From: Mesostigma viride
Taxonomy: Eukaryota; Streptophyta; Mesostigmatophyceae; Mesostigmatales; Mesostigmataceae
Direction: 5' to 3'
Assembly: GCA_009746045.1 (NCBI GenBank)
Contig: RPFO01000727.1
Coordinates: forward strand, 1-64,000
Length of the DNA: 64,000 bases
Below, in pieces: positions 55,295-64,000 of this stretch. Position numbers and translations under genes: made by a program. The notes beneath the pieces were generated by a model. The model saw nothing but the letters and a program-made list of their open reading frames with translations, was not told where the DNA came from and made no database searches. The stretch's first letter is position 1. Each line of letters starts with the position of its first letter.

Positions 55295-56430
55295 TTACTG
55301 GTCCTCATCATCAGAGGATCCCTCCTTTTGATTTCCCTCATCAGGGATGAAGGGCATGTCCTTGGTTCCTCTCCCCTGAGTCTTTCTGGCCTGCTCAGCA
55401 GCAGCAGCCTGATCAATGGCAGCCTGCTCAAGAGCAGCCTGCTTGGCAGCCAGCTTGGCTGCCTGCTTGGCAGCTTGCTTGGCAGCGCGCCTGGCAGCTC
55501 TATCAGGATCAAGTTGCTCGTCAGGAACAGGCTGCTGCCCCCCAGAAGCGGCTGGTCAATAATAACAGGTTGCTGCACGTAAAATGACCCCTGCTGGGGA
55601 GCAGGCTGCTGCAAAAAAACAGATGCCTGCTGGGGAGCAGGCTGCTGCAAAAAAAAAGATGCCTGCTGAGGAGCAGGCTGCTGCACAGAAGGGACGCGTA
55701 CAGTAGCAGCCTGCTGAGATAACAGGTGTGCCAGCTGAGCCTGGGCCTTGGCAGCCTCTTCCTGCGACCTCTTGAGCTGCTCCGCCAGCGAAGCTGCCAG
55801 CGGGTCGGTCGCAAGCTTGCTGGGGATCGTGTTGGGCGTGTGGTTGCTTGAGGATGGCTCGTTATCGTGGTCGAACTCATGCATCTCGTCGTGGTTCTCA
55901 CCAGAATCGTACGTGTGAAACTTCTTGAAAGGGGGGCCTCCTGCATCCCGTGCCGCCTTGACTGCGTTCCACGCCTTACGAACCTCGCGGTGGTCAACCC
56001 TGTTATTCACCCTGCATTTTTTATCCTTGGTTGACACGAAATCGTCCAAGAACGCCTGTATGGCAGAGTCGCAGTTTCCTGCAATGTTCTGGATCGGCTC
56101 CCATCCGAACAGGTCTACTTTTTGCCCCTTGGTGGCGTAATCCAGTAACTGCTCTTTTGTATAATCCCACTCTATCTGCAGCATCATCACGTCCCCGTTT
56201 CTTTTGGCATCCATAATCGTTTTGATATCCCACGTGTCGTATTCCGTGGCACTCGGACCAGCGTCCGTGTTTTCTAGAGCTCGTTTTAGCTCGCGGCCTT
56301 GAGCACGCTTTGTCTTGGTGTCGGCATAATTGTCCTGATTATAAGCCGTTTCCAGCTTATGCAGGCGCTTGCCCACATGGCTGAAGAGAGCTGTCAGTGG
56401 TATCTTTTTTAATATAACCTCGTGGTCCAT
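55295..56430 (-). CDS. Hypothetical protein with Gln/Pro repeats and Ala/Lys helix
   Basis: Starts MDHEVILKKIPLTALFSHVG. The N-terminal 170 residues look folded (MMLQIEWDYTKEQLLDYATK, FGWEPIQNIAGNCDSAIQAF). A charged linker, a helical segment (LAEQLKRSQEEAAKAQAQLA) and three or four 13-residue repeats of the LQQPAPQQASVF type (about 55560-55700) follow. Near 55540 a G-run one base short breaks the frame. In the next frame the protein continues as a Lys/Ala helix (AARRAAKQAAKQAAKLAAKQ) and ends GSSDDEDQ at 55295. TATAAATA with an adjacent CCACGG lies about 130 bp upstream (56558-56576), as in neighbouring genes. Function unknown. Confidence 0.7.
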
Positions 56431-56557
56431 GGCTGCGTTGAAGAGTCACGTACTCATTGCTTTCTTTTATTATCAATTCGAATCACTCCTTTGCATGGCG
56501 GCGACATGCCAGCGGGCCGGAAGCGTGAATGCAAGGGCCGACTGGCCAGGGCGAATC

Positions 56558-56576
56558 TATTTATACAAGTCCGTGG
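56558..56576 (-). promoter_or_regulatory. CCACGG-TATAAATA promoter of the 55.3-56.4 kb gene
   Basis: On the minus strand CCACGGACTTGTATAAATA places a CCACGG core 6 bp upstream of a TATA box, about 130 bp before the start codon. The same pairing precedes the RING genes. Confidence 0.6.
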
Positions 56577-56990
56577 CTTGCCAGTAACTACAATTATGAA
56601 TTGTGAGCGCCACTCCGTTGGTACTTTGTCAGTAATTAAATTTGCACAAGTCCCGAGCACCGTGTCATACGCCCTTACTTCTGTCGTACGCAGTACCGGC
56701 GCGGCGTTAGGCGTGTTTCTGTGCAAAGTCCCGAATTTTCACCAAGTCCTGGGCACTAAGGGGGCCGTGCTAGTAAGTGTAGCTCCTAAACGGCTAAGTC
56801 TTTTTGAATTCTGTCACTTGCACCCTGTTTGGTATGCTCAGTATATGCTACGTACCTATTGCATTTGTTAATTGGCCTATTTATAATGCATGAGATGTGA
56901 GGACTCTTTGTTTACGTAATTGCTTTTATTAGAAAATAAAATACAGTAATCATTTCAACACTCCTTTTCTCAATGTAGGAGTGGAAGTAC

Positions 56991-57709
56991 TTATTTGTAC
57001 ATCGCATGCGCCTTCCTCCGTTCATGGCTTGGCTTCAAAAGGCTGCACTCCCTGCAGCTGACATAGCCATTGGCCAGTTGGTTCTTCCACACGTCTAACT
57101 CCCAATTGCACAGTTCCTCCATCTTCTGCATCCGGGGGGGCGGTGGTGAGGAGCCACGCTTGTCTCGAGGGCCTTGCGCACCGCCTCCTTCATGCGATTG
57201 ATGAGCTCGAGACCGTGCTCTTCTGCCGTGCGTTCCTTCTCGAGATCCGGCACGGACTTGATGTACTCGTGAGCGACAAGGTCAGCGTCGTGTCCGAAGA
57301 CGATGACAGCCCAGAACATCTTGTCAAACACATTCTGGGCAAGGCACGCCAGATGCTTCCTGTAGCAGTGAGCCTCGGCGACCCACCTCTTCGCTTGACG
57401 GAGAAAGATATAGGGCTTCTTGCCAATCAGCAACCGCTTGCACATCTTGAGATCGCATGAAGTCATGTGGCGCAGCTCGCCAGGGTTCCTTCGGCGTCTG
57501 CGGGAGCGCATCTGAATCTCCTTCTCAATGGCATTCAGCAGCTCAGTGGCTTCGATCGTCTTTTCCTCTTTCACCTTCTCAAACTGGACCTGCGTGGCCT
57601 TGTTGATTCCACACAGTTTGGGCCACGAGAGCTCCACGAGGCGGTGCACGATTTCTGCAGGCAGGCTGTCGAAGGTGGCAGCCATAGCTGGTTTCGCGGA
57701 GTCAGCCAT
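56991..57709 (-). CDS. Hypothetical protein with F-box-like N-terminus and Cys-rich C-terminus
   Basis: The chosen start is MADSAKPAMAATFDSLPAEI (57709); the longer upstream reading frame runs through promoter repeats. FDSLPAEIVHRLVELSW resembles the first helix of an F-box, and the rest is helical and basic (MRSRRRRRNPGELRH). Near 57140 a 7-G run breaks the frame. In the next frame it continues MEELCNWELDVWKNQLANGY, SCRECSLL, to a stop at 56991, giving a C...C-x2-C group. Protein of about 238 aa if the indel is an error. The F-box suggestion is weak. Confidence 0.6.
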
Positions 57710-57779
57710 AGCTGTTTTCGTGGTAGTGGTGGATGGAGAGGAGGATAGCTGCGAGAGTTGTTGCGTCTCGCGACTTAAT

Positions 57780-57996
57780 AGACGAAGGGATATCCACAGC
57801 TGCCACGGGATTGGTCCGCGTCCTGTGGATAAGCGCGGCGCGAGCGCGACGCGCGCGTCCTGTGGATAAGCGCGGCGCAAATACGGAACGGCGCGGCGCG
57901 AGTACGGACCGGTGCACGTCCACGGGATTCTGCCACGTGGCACGTGCCATTCCCGTGGTGACGGCGCCAGAAGTATAAATATAAAACCGCGCCAAA
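57780..57996 (-). promoter_or_regulatory. Upstream region with CCACGGG and CCTGTGGATAAGCG repeats
   Basis: Contains GCCACGGGA (57796), two copies of CGTCCTGTGGATAAGCGCGG (about 57819 and 57858), TCCACGGGA (57920), the near-palindrome TGCCACGTGGCACGTGCCA and CCCGTGG (57950). A TATAAATATAAAA (about 57976) lies at the far end on the plus strand. It is the intergenic region 5' of the minus-strand gene ending at 57709. Confidence 0.55.
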
Positions 57997-58191
57997 TTCA
58001 AATTTTTGCCAAGTCTCAACGGCTAAGTATTATTAAATTTGGACACTTGGGACGTGTGCAATTGTTAATTTTACTTTGATTGCAAGCATGGAAAATAAGA
58101 CATGATGTTCGTGTGAATTGTTTTCATTAAAAATATAATTACTCTTTAATTGTACACAAGTCCACGGGACTAGAGAGATTCTCTGAACTAT

Positions 58192-59456
58192 TTACAGGGC
58201 ACGCGGGGCGGCCAGTTGGTTCATGACAGCTGCATAGCAGGACTCTGCGGAGTCGTAGCGGAAAAACGGGAAGCACAGGTCGTGCTTGGAGTCCTTGCCC
58301 TCGCAGATGGGGCAGGAGACACTCTTGGTGCCAGCCTCCCGCAGAGTGTCGAGGACGCACTCGCTGCAGACGACGTCGTTGTCGATGCTGTGGCCGTTGG
58401 CGGTGAAGAGGTAGTGCGCCTTCTTGTTGCACACCTTGCAGGTCTTGGAGGGCACGTCCAACTGGTGGTTGCAGCCCATCTGCTTGCTGGCAGCCTTGAC
58501 GCCGCAGAACTTGTTCTTCAGATGCTCGAACTCCTTGGTGCCGGGAGTGACGGTGCTGGTGAGGTTGGACTCGGACAGCGTGAAAGAGACGAAGCTGAGG
58601 TGGGAGACATAGTTGCGCTTCTCGCACTCCCACTTGATCCTGGAGATCTCCTTGGTGAAGTCGCTCTTGAAGTTCTCGATGTCGACCTTGGGCTTCTTGA
58701 TGGCGTCGTTGAACAGCCCGCAAGACCTCAGGTAGTCGTTTGTGTCCTCCTGCTTCCTCTTGTAGCCACCGCGAAGAAAGGGCTGGTCGCGCTCCTCGAC
58801 CTTGACGTTGACCTTGCCAGGGTCGGTGGGGCCGGTGAGAGCAAAGTTCGGCTCAGAGACGGTGTAGGTGCCTGGCGTGGGCCACTTGATGAACTCGGCG
58901 GTGTCCTCCATATCCGGGTAGATCTGGAGCAGCTCGGGGAACCTCTTCTTCGTCCGCTCGTGCTCGAACGCGAACTGCTCGAATGCGGGGTCCCAGCAGC
59001 TGATGCAGTGCTCGGCCTTGCCGTTGCAGTCGATCTTGAGGAGATCCACACGAGTCGGCTTCTTGCACTTGGCGCAGTCCTTCGTGGGGATGCTCTTCAG
59101 CATGTTGTTCTGCTGAAGGTACTCGCACGAGTCGCAGAAATGGCCGTCGCAGGGGAAAAGCTGTGATTGTTGCGCATCTTGTAATCCTCGTCAAACTCGC
59201 AGAAGTGCTTGAGAGACCTCATCTTGTCGCAGCCGACGCAGCGAATGCGCTTCTTGTTCATCATGATGTTGCTCGTCTCGTAGTGATCCATCATGTCGTT
59301 CAAAACGCTGCGAGAAGCCTCAGGAAGGTGGACTTCGCATGCATGCTCGCCGGTGACTGGGTGGAAAAGAATGTTGAAGTGGCGAGTTTTCTTGACTTTG
59401 GGAGCACTGTGCGGCCCACGCTGGCGAGGAGCAGAGATGGCGGAGGAGGTAGCCAT
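58192..59456 (-). CDS. Double RING-like zinc finger protein, about 420 aa
   Basis: Start MATSSAISAPRQRGPHSAPK at 59456. The first zinc module has RCVGCDKMR, SFPCDGHFCDSC and KDCAKCKK; it is split by one extra base in a T4C4 run near 59160, without which the module is continuous. A Cys/His group follows (HCISCWDP). The middle is charged. The C-terminal module has GCNHQLDV, CKVCNKKAHY, VVCSECV and CPICEGK, again a RING-like C-x2-C...H...C-x2-C...C-P-x-C layout. RING proteins are usually E3 ubiquitin ligases; that activity here is inference. Neighbour genes share its promoter motif. Confidence 0.72.
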
Positions 59457-59534
59457 TGGAGCTGGTTGGTTTTGGTTGCTGAGAGAGCTGGGTGGATGCG
59501 AGTGGGATGCGAGGCGAGGTGGTGCAAGTCCTGC

Positions 59535-59565
59535 ATTTATACCCACGGGGCTGCAATTCCCGTGG
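59535..59565 (-). promoter_or_regulatory. CCCGTGGG-TATAAAT promoter of the double-RING gene
   Basis: On the minus strand CCCCGTGGGTATAAATGCAG overlaps a CCCGTGG core with a TATA box about 80 bp upstream of the start codon (59456). A second CCACGGG core lies about 10 bp further upstream. This is the tightest example of the shared promoter architecture. Confidence 0.7.
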
Positions 59566-59650
59566 TCTAGAAGAATTCAGCAGATCGACGGCTCGTGGCG
59601 AGCCACGAGGTTTGTAACGGGAAACGGTATGACGGTTACGAGGAAAATTT

Positions 59651-59966
59651 CCCGTGGCCATACATTTTGAGCGTTATTTTGCCACGGGATTTGTAACGTA
59701 AAAAATCTTTCCCCGTGGCAAAAATATCCGACAGTTACTTTGCCGCGGGACCGGAATCGGATTTTTTTCTGTCCCCGTGGACGGATATTTTCGAGCGTTA
59801 TTTTGCCACGGGATTTGTAACGTAAAAATTCTTTCCCCGTGGCAAAAATATCCGACAGTTACTTTGCCACGGGGCTCGAAACCGAAAAATTGTAATCCCC
59901 GTGGACGGATATTTCTGACCGTTACGCTGCCACGGGATTGTAACGTAAAAAAACGCGTCCCGTGGA
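59651..59966. repeat. Array of CCCCGTGG...CCACGGGG hairpins with a 61-62 bp period (left arm)
   Basis: CCCCGTGG (or CCCGTGG) begins at about 59651, 59711, 59773, 59835, 59897 and 59959. Each of the first five is followed 30-32 bp later by its inverted partner (TTGCCACGGG). Two spacer types alternate (AAAATATCCGACAGTTAC and GGATATTTT..GAGCGTT), giving a 123-bp higher-order unit. It lies between two divergent zinc-finger genes and is mirrored at about 63686-64000. Confidence 0.9.
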
Positions 59967-60045
59967 TAAGGTTTCGGCGCATAAACGACGAACGCGCTTC
60001 CACGTAGCCAGATTGCCCGTGCAAGACCACGTAGATAGCCTGGCA

Positions 60046-60088
60046 GCCACGGGACCGTCTCGTCAACCAAGGCTGCGCAGGTATAAAG
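60046..60088 (+). promoter_or_regulatory. CCACGGG + TATAAAG promoter of the RING/TRAF-like gene (left copy)
   Basis: GCCACGGGA at about 60046 and GTATAAAG at 60081-60088 lie 75-115 bp upstream of the start codon at 60162. The hairpin array lies directly upstream. The mirrored promoter of the right copy is at about 63562-63605. Confidence 0.65.
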
Positions 60089-60161
60089 ACCAGACTTCCT
60101 CGTCTCCTCGCCACTCGCTCACCTCACATCAGCTCAGCACACCAAAACTCTCTCACTGGAT

Positions 60162-61342
60162 ATGGCTTCCCGCCCCAGATACGCAGCTAGCTACAACTTT
60201 GGCCGTGGTGTTACTGGAGCTAGTGGCAGTGGCAGTGGAAGTGGCAGGGGAAAGCGACGTGCTGCGAGGAACACGGCTACTGGAGAAGCAGGTTTGTGAC
60301 GAGCCTTTGTTTTTTTGCACCCAAAGCGCTTTTTCTTGTCGTTTCCGCCTTTTGGTACTCATTTCTTGTTATGTTTTCTTGCCCCCACACACCCGTGCAT
60401 GCAGAACTGACCGCTGAACAACGGCAGCTTCACAGGGCTAACAAGCCTGTGCCCGTGCACGATAATCACGGGGACTTCGACACAAGAAACAACGTGTTTC
60501 CCTATCTGGAGAACACTTTCAAGGTGGCGAAACTCGTCCTGGACTTGAGCAAGATCGAATGCGCCATTTGCGCGGAGGAGAGAGACAAGTATGTCACTCT
60601 CATGCTGGAGAACGAGCCCGCGCACGCATGCTCCATCATCATCTGCGACACCTGTGCCACTACCAAGCTTCACACGTTCAGAAACCAGTGCCGCAGTGCC
60701 GCAAGCCGCTGAGCTCGTCTGGGCAGCTGTTCGTCCCCAACCCGCAGCTCAACAGCCTGGCGTCGAGGACGCAACAGGGCCTGCGAACACCCCGGCTGCT
60801 TTACGATCATCCCAAGCAACATGATGGCGGCGCACGAGGAGGAGTGCGAGTACAACGTCTACACCTGTGGCAACACCGTCTCGTTCCGCCTGCTGGACAA
60901 CGAGACGCTTTCTTCCAAGATGTGCTGCGGCTATGAGGGCAAGAAACGCGCCGTCGAGGAGCACATGGAGACTTGCCCGGAGGCTGAGTCTGCGAAGAAG
61001 CTTAGCGCCATGATGGGCGTGTTTGACAAGGTGGAGGCGCTCTCAGCTGCAATGGAGCGCGACAGCCCAGACGTCTTCAAGCGCATGGCTCAGTTGTTTG
61101 GGGTGACCACGGAGAAGGCCAGGCGCATCCTTGCCAGCCTGCCTGGAGCGAGTGGTGCCGGCCCTTCTTCCCAGCGTGCTCCTCGTCCAGGGGAAGCAGT
61201 GGACACAGCAATCCCCGTCGACGCCCCCACTGACCCAATCAGTGATCTCGTGGACGCCATAGACGCTGACGTTGCTGCACAGGGCGTCGACGACGAGGCT
61301 GCAGACCCCACCTGGACTCCGGCTGGCAACCAGGACGACTGA
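60162..61342 (+). CDS. RING plus TRAF/SIAH-type zinc finger protein (left palindrome arm)
   Basis: Exon 1 60162-60291 (MASRPRYAASYNFGRGVTGA, Gly/Ser-rich), intron 60292-60404 (GTTTGT...GCAG), exon 2 to 61342. RING-like module: ECAICAEERD, ACSIIICDTC, then QCPQCRKPL in the right copy. Here one T is missing near 60691, so the last Cys pair is lost. A second frame change near 60773 precedes CEHPGC...HEEECEY and CCGYEGKKRAVEEHMETC, a C...C...H...C pattern like TRAF or SIAH zinc fingers. The C-terminus is acidic. The layout suggests an E3 ligase or adaptor; function is inferred. The two arms carry different indels, so neither copy is fully open. Confidence 0.72.
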
Positions 61343-61619
61343 ACAGTTACAGCTGACAGCATTGGATGTCAAAAACCCCTCTAGTTTAGAGACAAGGGCC
61401 ATAGTTAGAAACCAGCCCATCCACGGGGTTAGGTGACAGGCAGTAGAAGAAACACCCCACACACTGGGGACTTGGACAGGAAAGATGTGGATGTTTGTAA
61501 TAAAGATGTGGATGTTTGCAAAACCAGTTTGAAAAAATATCTAAGCTGCACATTAGTATAAGTATGGTAAGTTTCCAGCAGGCCACGTGGCAGCCAGAAA
61601 GCCCGATCCCCGTGGTAGC

Positions 61620-62030
61620 CGGCGCAGTACGGATCCCGTAGGAATCCACGAGATATTTCCGAGATATTTCCGAGATATTTTAGATATTTTCAGATATTTT
61701 GAAAATATCCCAGGGACCCCGTGGACTCCCAGGGGAATCGTAACCGAAAATCGGACTCGCGGCCGGCGATCGGAGGAGCCACCACGGGAAAATCCCGTTT
61801 TTTTTTTCGGGTGTGTCCTCAGAACGTTCTGAGGACACACCCGAAAAAAAAACGGGATTTTCCCGTGGTGGCTCCTCCGATCGCCGGCCGCGAGTCCGAT
61901 TTTCGGTTACGATTCCCCTGGGAGTCCACGGGGTCCCTGGGATATTTTCAAAATATCTGAAAATATCTAAAATATCTCGGAAATATCTCGGAAATATCTC
62001 GTGGATTCCTACGGGATCCGTACTGCGCCG
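61620..62030. repeat. Palindrome centre with short GAGATATTTCC repeats
   Basis: Both sides of the axis hold tandem-like CGAGATATTTC and GATATTTT words and CCCGTGG cores (61717, 61786 and mirrors). The central 36 bp (about 61808-61843) form a perfect inverted repeat without a loop, flanked by an A/T homopolymer on each side. No gene crosses the axis. Confidence 0.85.
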
Positions 62031-62308
62031 GCTACCACGGGGATCGGGCTTTCTGGCTGCCACGTGGCCTGCTGGAAACTTACCATACTTATACTAATGT
62101 GCAGCTTAGATATTTTTTCAAACTGGTTTTGCAAACATCCACATCTTTATTACAAACATCCACATCTTTCCTGTCCAAGTCCCCAGTGTGTGGGGTGTTT
62201 CTTCTACTGCCTGTCACCTAACCCCGTGGATGGGCTGGTTTCTAACTATGGCCCTTGTCTCTAAACTAGAGGGGTTTTTGACATCCAATGCTGTCATCTG
62301 TAACTCTT

Positions 62309-63488
62309 CAGTCGTCCTGGTTGCCAGCCGGAGTCCAGGTGGGGTCTGCAGCCTCGTCGTCGACGCCCTGTGCAGCAACGTCAGCGTCTATGGCGTCCAC
62401 GAGATCACTGATTGGGTCAGTGGGGGCGTCGACGGGGATTGCTGTGTCCACTGCTTCCCCTGGACGAGGAGCACGCTGGGAAGAAGGGCCGGCACACTCG
62501 CTCCAGGCAGGCTGGCAAGGATGCGCCTGGCCTTCTCCGTGGTCACCCCAAACAACTGAGCCATGCGCTTGAAGACGTCTGGGCTGTCGCGCTCCATTGC
62601 AGCTGAGAGCGCCTCCACCTTGTCAAACACGCCCATCATGGCGCTAAGCTTCTTCGCAGACTCAGCCTCCGGGCAAGTCTCCATGTGCTCCTCGACGGCG
62701 CGTTTCTTGCCCTCGTAGCCGCAGCACATCTTGGAAGAAAGCGTCTCGTTGTCCAGCAGGCGGAACGAGACGGTGTTGCCACAGGTGTAGACGTTGTACT
62801 CGCACTCCTCCTCGTGCGCCGCCATCATGTTGCTTGGGATGATCGTAAAGCAGCCGGGGTGTTCGCAGGCCCGTATGCGTCCTCGACGCCAGGCTGTTGA
62901 GCTGCGGGTTGGGGACGAACAGCTGCCCAGACGAGCTCAGCGGCTTGCGGCACTGCGGACACTGGTTTCTGAACGTGTGAAGCTTGGTAGTGGCACAGGT
63001 GTCGCAGATGATGATGGAGCATGCGTGCGCGGGCTCGTTCTCCAGCATGAGAGTGACATACTTGTCTCTCTCCTCCGCGCAAATGGCGCATTCGATCTTG
63101 CTCAAGTCCAGGACGAGCTTCGCCACCTTGAAAGTGTTCTCCAGATAGGGAAACACGTTGTTTCTTGTGTCGAAGTCCCCGTGATTATCGTGCACGGGCA
63201 CAGGCTTGTTAGCCCTGTGAAGCTGCCGTTGTTCAGCGGTCAGTTCTGCATGCACGGGTGTGTGGGGGCAAGAAAACATAACAAGAAATGAGTACCAAAA
63301 GGCGGAAACGACAAGAAAAAGCGCTTTGGGTGCAAAAAAACAAAGGCTCGTCACAAACCTGCTTCTCCAGTAGCCGTGTTCCTCGCAGCACGTCGCTTTC
63401 CCCTGCCACTTCCACTGCCACTGCCACTAGCTCCAGTAACACCACGGCCAAAGTTGTAGCTAGCTGCGTATCTGGGGCGGGAAGCCAT
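62309..63488 (-). CDS. RING plus TRAF/SIAH-type zinc finger protein (right palindrome arm)
   Basis: Mirror copy of 60162-61342. Start at 63488, intron 63246-63358, stop at 62309. The RING module is complete here (ECAICAEERD, ACSIIICDTC, NQCPQCRKPL). Frame changes remain near 62878 (HTGL against QQGL in the left arm) and near 62498 (one base missing, so the tail reads in another frame). Disruptions differing between arms could be independent decay or assembly error. Confidence 0.72.
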
Positions 63489-63685
63489 ATCCAGTGAGAG
63501 AGTTTTGGTGTGCTGAGCTGATGTGAGGTGAGCGAGTGGCGAGGAGACGAGGAAGTCTGGTCTTTATACCTGCGCAGACCTTGGTTGACGAGACGGTCCC
63601 GTGGCTGCCAGGCTATCTACGTGGTCTTGCACGGGCAATCTGGCTACGTGGAAGCGCGTTCGTCGTTTATGCGCCGAAACCTTAT

Positions 63686-64000
63686 CCACGGGACGCGTTT
63701 TTTTACGTTACAGGTCCCGTGGCAGCATAACGGTCAGAAATATCCGTCCACGGGGATTACAATTTTTCGGTTTCGAGCCCCGTGGCAAAGTAACTGTCGG
63801 ATATTTTTGCCACGGGGAAAGAATTTTTACGTTACAAATCCCGTGGCAAAATAACGCTCGAAAATATCCGTCCACGGGGACAGAAAAAAATCCGATTCCG
63901 GTCCCGCGGCAAAGTAACTGTCGGATATTTTTGCCACGGGGAAAGATTTTTTACGTTACAAATCCCGTGGCAAAATAACGCTCAAAATGTATGGCCACGG
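63686..64000. repeat. Hairpin array, mirrored copy (right arm)
   Basis: Inverted counterpart of 59651-59966 with the same 61-62 bp period of CCACGGGG/CCCCGTGG pairs. It is cut by the window end at CCACGG. One extra substitution pair is seen near 63715-63730. Confidence 0.9.

Larger units (their letters stand above)
59651..64000. repeat. Spacer-free giant palindrome, arms at least 2.17 kb
   Basis: The axis lies between 61825 and 61826 in CTCAGAACGTTCTGAG. Position x pairs with about 123651-x out to the window edge. The inner roughly 250 bp per arm look identical; further out there are scattered differences (for example near 59940, 60075, 60691, 60773, 61153 and 61335, against their mirror sites), well under 1% overall. 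Each arm holds one copy of the RING/TRAF-like gene and the hairpin array. The palindrome may continue past 64000. Confidence 0.95.

Noticed and set aside
57710-57943. Longer N-terminus of the F-box-like gene
   Set aside because: The extension translates promoter repeats (CCACGGG, CCTGTGGATAAGCG); the MADSAKP start is more credible.
58216-59166. 316-codon plus-strand ORF
   Set aside because: Antisense of the double-RING gene; composition (Leu/Val/Ala-rich, no motifs) is typical of a shadow frame.

Overview
The window is eukaryotic nuclear DNA. It contains spliceosomal GT-AG introns, a LINE reverse transcriptase, Ty3/gypsy chromovirus-type LTR retrotransposons with a caulimovirus viroplasmin-like ORF, TATA-box promoters and RING-type zinc finger genes. 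There are no rRNA genes, no convincing tRNAs and no bacterial operon signals. The species cannot be named from the sequence; a protist, alga or early-diverging fungus would all fit.

Layout. (1) 1-1336 is the RT part of a LINE. (2) 1337-20924 is a 19.6-kb DNA transposon inserted into that LINE. It has matching terminal inverted repeats and a CAAGCG target duplication. It carries an intron-containing DDE transposase-like gene on the minus strand (3044-6765), two mirrored minisatellites (8.6-11.7 kb), a very long multi-exon accessory gene on the plus strand (12173-20631), and about 25 copies of a 22-bp palindrome centred on CTGCAG that I see nowhere else in the window. (3) 20931-21605 is the rest of LINE copy 1. 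(4) 21606-22518 is LINE copy 2, interrupted by an LTR retrotransposon (22519-49236, CCCGC duplication) and resuming at 49242. That LTR element is itself interrupted four times: by two related TIR elements (24027-25913 and 26001-28676), by an inverted, younger copy of the same LTR family (30217-39858, AGCGT duplication, LTRs that look identical), and by a 1.7-kb element with hairpin ends (41546-43262). (5) 49242-52835 is a graveyard of LINE 3' fragments. (6) 52836-55290 has no gene I can support. (7) 55295-64000 is a compact block of small zinc-finger or hypothetical genes. Their promoters share a CCACGGG/CCCGTGG motif next to a TATA box. The block ends in a spacer-free palindrome of at least 4.35 kb (centre 61825/61826) holding two head-to-head copies of one RING/TRAF-like gene.

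How it fits together. The nesting gives a relative order: LINE copies first, then the 19.6-kb transposon and the outer LTR element, then the secondary insertions. Each LTR copy encodes a viroplasmin-like ORF, Gag, a protease-RT-RNase H-integrase-chromodomain Pol, and an extra ORF of about 765 aa downstream of integrase with no function I recognise. The 19.6-kb transposon looks like a little-described giant DNA transposon. Its transposase introns, its accessory-gene introns and its intergenic DNA carry one palindrome family, which suggests element-specific DNA recognition or regulation.

Many real genes carry single-base frameshifts, mostly at homopolymers, in transposons and in apparent host genes alike. 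Some may be residual long-read assembly errors, so 'pseudogene' calls based only on one indel are provisional.
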